Shown in pieces: positions 62,830-64,000 of a stretch of 64,000 nt of DNA. The DNA is from CAYZED01 sp964477445. GTDB lineage: Bacteria; Bacillota; Clostridia; Lutisporales; Lutisporaceae. The notes beneath the pieces are model-generated. The model worked only from the letters and a program-made list of their open reading frames with translations. It ran no database searches and had not been told where the DNA came from. How positions within the stretch are numbered: position 1 is the stretch's first letter; each line of letters opens with the position of its first letter. The stretch covers positions 71,081 to 135,080 of the forward strand of contig CAYZED010000006.1 of NCBI GenBank assembly GCA_964477445.1. Direction: 5' to 3'. Both the position numbers and the translations under genes were made by a program.

Positions 62830-63759
62830 ATGCCATTAGTAACTACCAGAGAAATGTTCAAGAAAGCCTACGAAGGGAATTATGCTGTTGGTGCCTTTAA
62901 TGTTAATAACATGGAAATCATACAGGGTATCGTTGACGCAGCCAAAGAAGAACAGTCCCCCTTAATTCTTCAGGTATCCGCTGGTGCCAGAAAATATGCA
63001 AAACATATCTACTTAATTAAATTAGTTGAAGCGGCTGTCCAGGATTCAGGCCTCCCAATTGCTTTACACTTGGATCATGGTGACGATTTTGAAATATGTA
63101 AATCATGTATCGATGGAGGATTCACTTCTGTAATGATTGATGGCTCAAAACACACTTTTGAAGAAAACATTGCTATCACAAAAAGAGTTGTTGAATATGC
63201 ACATGAACGTGGAGTTACTGTTGAAGCTGAGCTTGGTAAATTAGCAGGTGTGGAGGATGCTGTTAATGTTGATACGAAAGATGCAACTTACACTGATCCA
63301 AATGAAGCTGTTGAATTCGTAGAAAGAACTGGGTGCGACTCACTCGCTATCGCTATCGGAACTAGTCATGGTGCTTATAAATTCAAAGGTGAACCAAGTC
63401 TCGATTTTGCTAGACTTGAAACTATTACAAGATTGCTACCTAATTTTCCGTTAGTACTTCACGGTGCATCTTCAGTTCTTCCTGAATTTGTTGATCTTTG
63501 CAACCTTTATGGTGGAAATATACCCGGATCTCAGGGCGTTCCAGAATCAATGCTTTTACAAGCTAGTAAACAAGGTGTGTGTAAAATAAATATTGATACT
63601 GATTTAAGACTCGCTATGACTGCTTCTATAAGAAAGCATTTCGCACAGAATCCCGGTGATTTTGACCCAAGACAATATCTAAAACCTGCCAGAGACGCCA
63701 TAAAAGATATGGTTGCACATAAAATGAGAAATGTATTAAATTGTAGCGGTAAGATATAA
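62830..63759 (+). CDS. fba: Class II fructose-bisphosphate aldolase
   Basis: A zinc-dependent aldolase of glycolysis, 309 residues. The metal and active-site residues lie in HLDHGDDFEICKSC near 79, EAELGKLAGVEDAV near 131 and LVLHGASSVLPEF near 204. The start at 62830 follows GAGGAGG; the first five codons of the longer reading are part of the ribosome-site region. It stands alone after three 33-bp repeats and before the terminal inverted-repeat element. Confidence 0.95.
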   Translation: MPLVTTREMFKKAYEGNYAVGAFNVNNMEIIQGIVDAAKEEQSPLILQVSAGARKYAKHIYLIKLVEAAVQDSGLPIALHLDHGDDFEICKSCIDGGFTSVMIDGSKHTFEENIAITKRVVEYAHERGVTVEAELGKLAGVEDAVNVDTKDATYTDPNEAVEFVERTGCDSLAIAIGTSHGAYKFKGEPSLDFARLETITRLLPNFPLVLHGASSVLPEFVDLCNLYGGNIPGSQGVPESMLLQASKQGVCKINIDTDLRLAMTASIRKHFAQNPGDFDPRQYLKPARDAIKDMVAHKMRNVLNCSGKI

Positions 63760-63762
63760 TAA

Positions 63763-64000
63763 GCATTTGCATTAAACATAGTATTACTTCCTGCTGTAAC
63801 TCGGCGGAGCCGAGGAGGGAAGCCTAAGCACACGAATTAATCCTAGTGTTTCTATCAGCTGGAACTCGGCGGAGCCGAGGAGGGAAGCTGATTATACATA
63901 TACATAGAAACACTATTAATTCGGGTAGCGTCATAGGGCAGACCGATAGTAATACTTTTAATGCAAATAGCGTTACTGGGAAGGCATAGTAATACTTTTA
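63763..64000. repeat. Nested inverted-repeat element with two 26-bp copies (runs off the window)
   Basis: Outer arms ATTTGCATTAAA + AGTATTACT (63765-63788) pair with AGTAATACT + TTTAATGCAAAT (63948-63968). Inside, branch 1 has CTTCC/GGAAG around CTCGGC/GCCGAG. Branch 2 has an 8+12 bp stem (63833-63855 with 63904-63923), then CAGCT/AGCTG and CTCGGC/GCCGAG. The identical 26-bp unit at 63798 and 63863 begins AACTCGGCGGAGCC. A second half-unit (period 42) begins at 63968 and is cut by the window end. No open frame is present. The element is richer in G/C than its surroundings. Confidence 0.9.

Overview
The window is an AT-rich, mostly minus-strand stretch of a draft chromosome. It carries six 10-N scaffold gaps at 34, 21257, 28341, 30179, 46809 and 48153. 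Gene content and order point to a low-GC Gram-positive anaerobe of the class Clostridia: a minCDE/mreCD/maf cell-shape cluster next to rng-rplU-prp-rpmA-obg-yhbY-nadD-yqeK-rsfS, an L27 with a Prp-cleaved leader peptide, a two-subunit glycine decarboxylase behind a tandem glycine riboswitch, and a cheW-degS-degU group. No genus is claimed.

Layout. 1-2.8 kb: serine-type operon (class V aminotransferase, SerA, DUF1015), cut by the window edge. 3-6.1 kb: Nudix hydrolase, PlsC, an ECF transporter S component with its own promoter and folded leader, and a YheO-like regulator. 6.1-22.1 kb: a long minus-strand housekeeping run from DUF4321 and maf through mreC, mreD, mrdA and minCDE, a radical SAM protein split by a frameshift, DUF2344, rng, the ribosomal genes (own promoter and L21 leader), a Spo0B-like gene, obg, yhbY, an unlisted 35-residue membrane peptide, nadD, yqeK and rsfS. 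mreB and radC, which often sit between maf and mreC, are not seen; a scaffold gap lies there. 22.3-28.4 kb: a lytic transglycosylase without a visible signal peptide, a KimA-like potassium importer, a MerR regulator, and a Glu/Leu-type dehydrogenase divergent from a TetR regulator. 28.4-37.1 kb: lpdA-gcvPB-gcvPA-gcvH-gcvT under glycine riboswitch control, divergent lipA, a flavodoxin-like gene, lipB and tRNA-Leu(GAG). These genes together build and lipoylate the glycine cleavage system.

37.3-45.2 kb: ECF-type sigma factor and a likely anti-sigma factor, then polA, coaE, a lytic transglycosylase and an oligopeptide-binding lipoprotein, preceded by tRNA-Leu(CAA). 45.2-53.4 kb: CNNM/CorC-type protein, flavin reductase-like protein, degU-degS-cheW, a DUF896 protein with a histidine-rich tail, a cyclodeaminase, a YgiQ-type radical SAM protein and a small membrane protein. 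53.5-63.8 kb: gltX, a ComEA-like protein, a DacF-type carboxypeptidase, a substrate-binding/PAS/GGDEF/HD-GYP sensor, ridA, a nucleoid-associated protein, a second HD-GYP protein and class II aldolase. 63.76-64.0 kb: a dense nested inverted-repeat element that runs off the window end.

The least explained items are the terminal inverted-repeat element, folded leaders in front of lipA and the ECF S component, the His-rich DUF896 protein, the small peptide before nadD, and short tandem repeats scattered through intergenic and coding DNA. Several scaffold gaps look like near-zero or overlapping contig ends rather than real missing sequence. All homology calls are from reading motifs and gene order; no database search was run.
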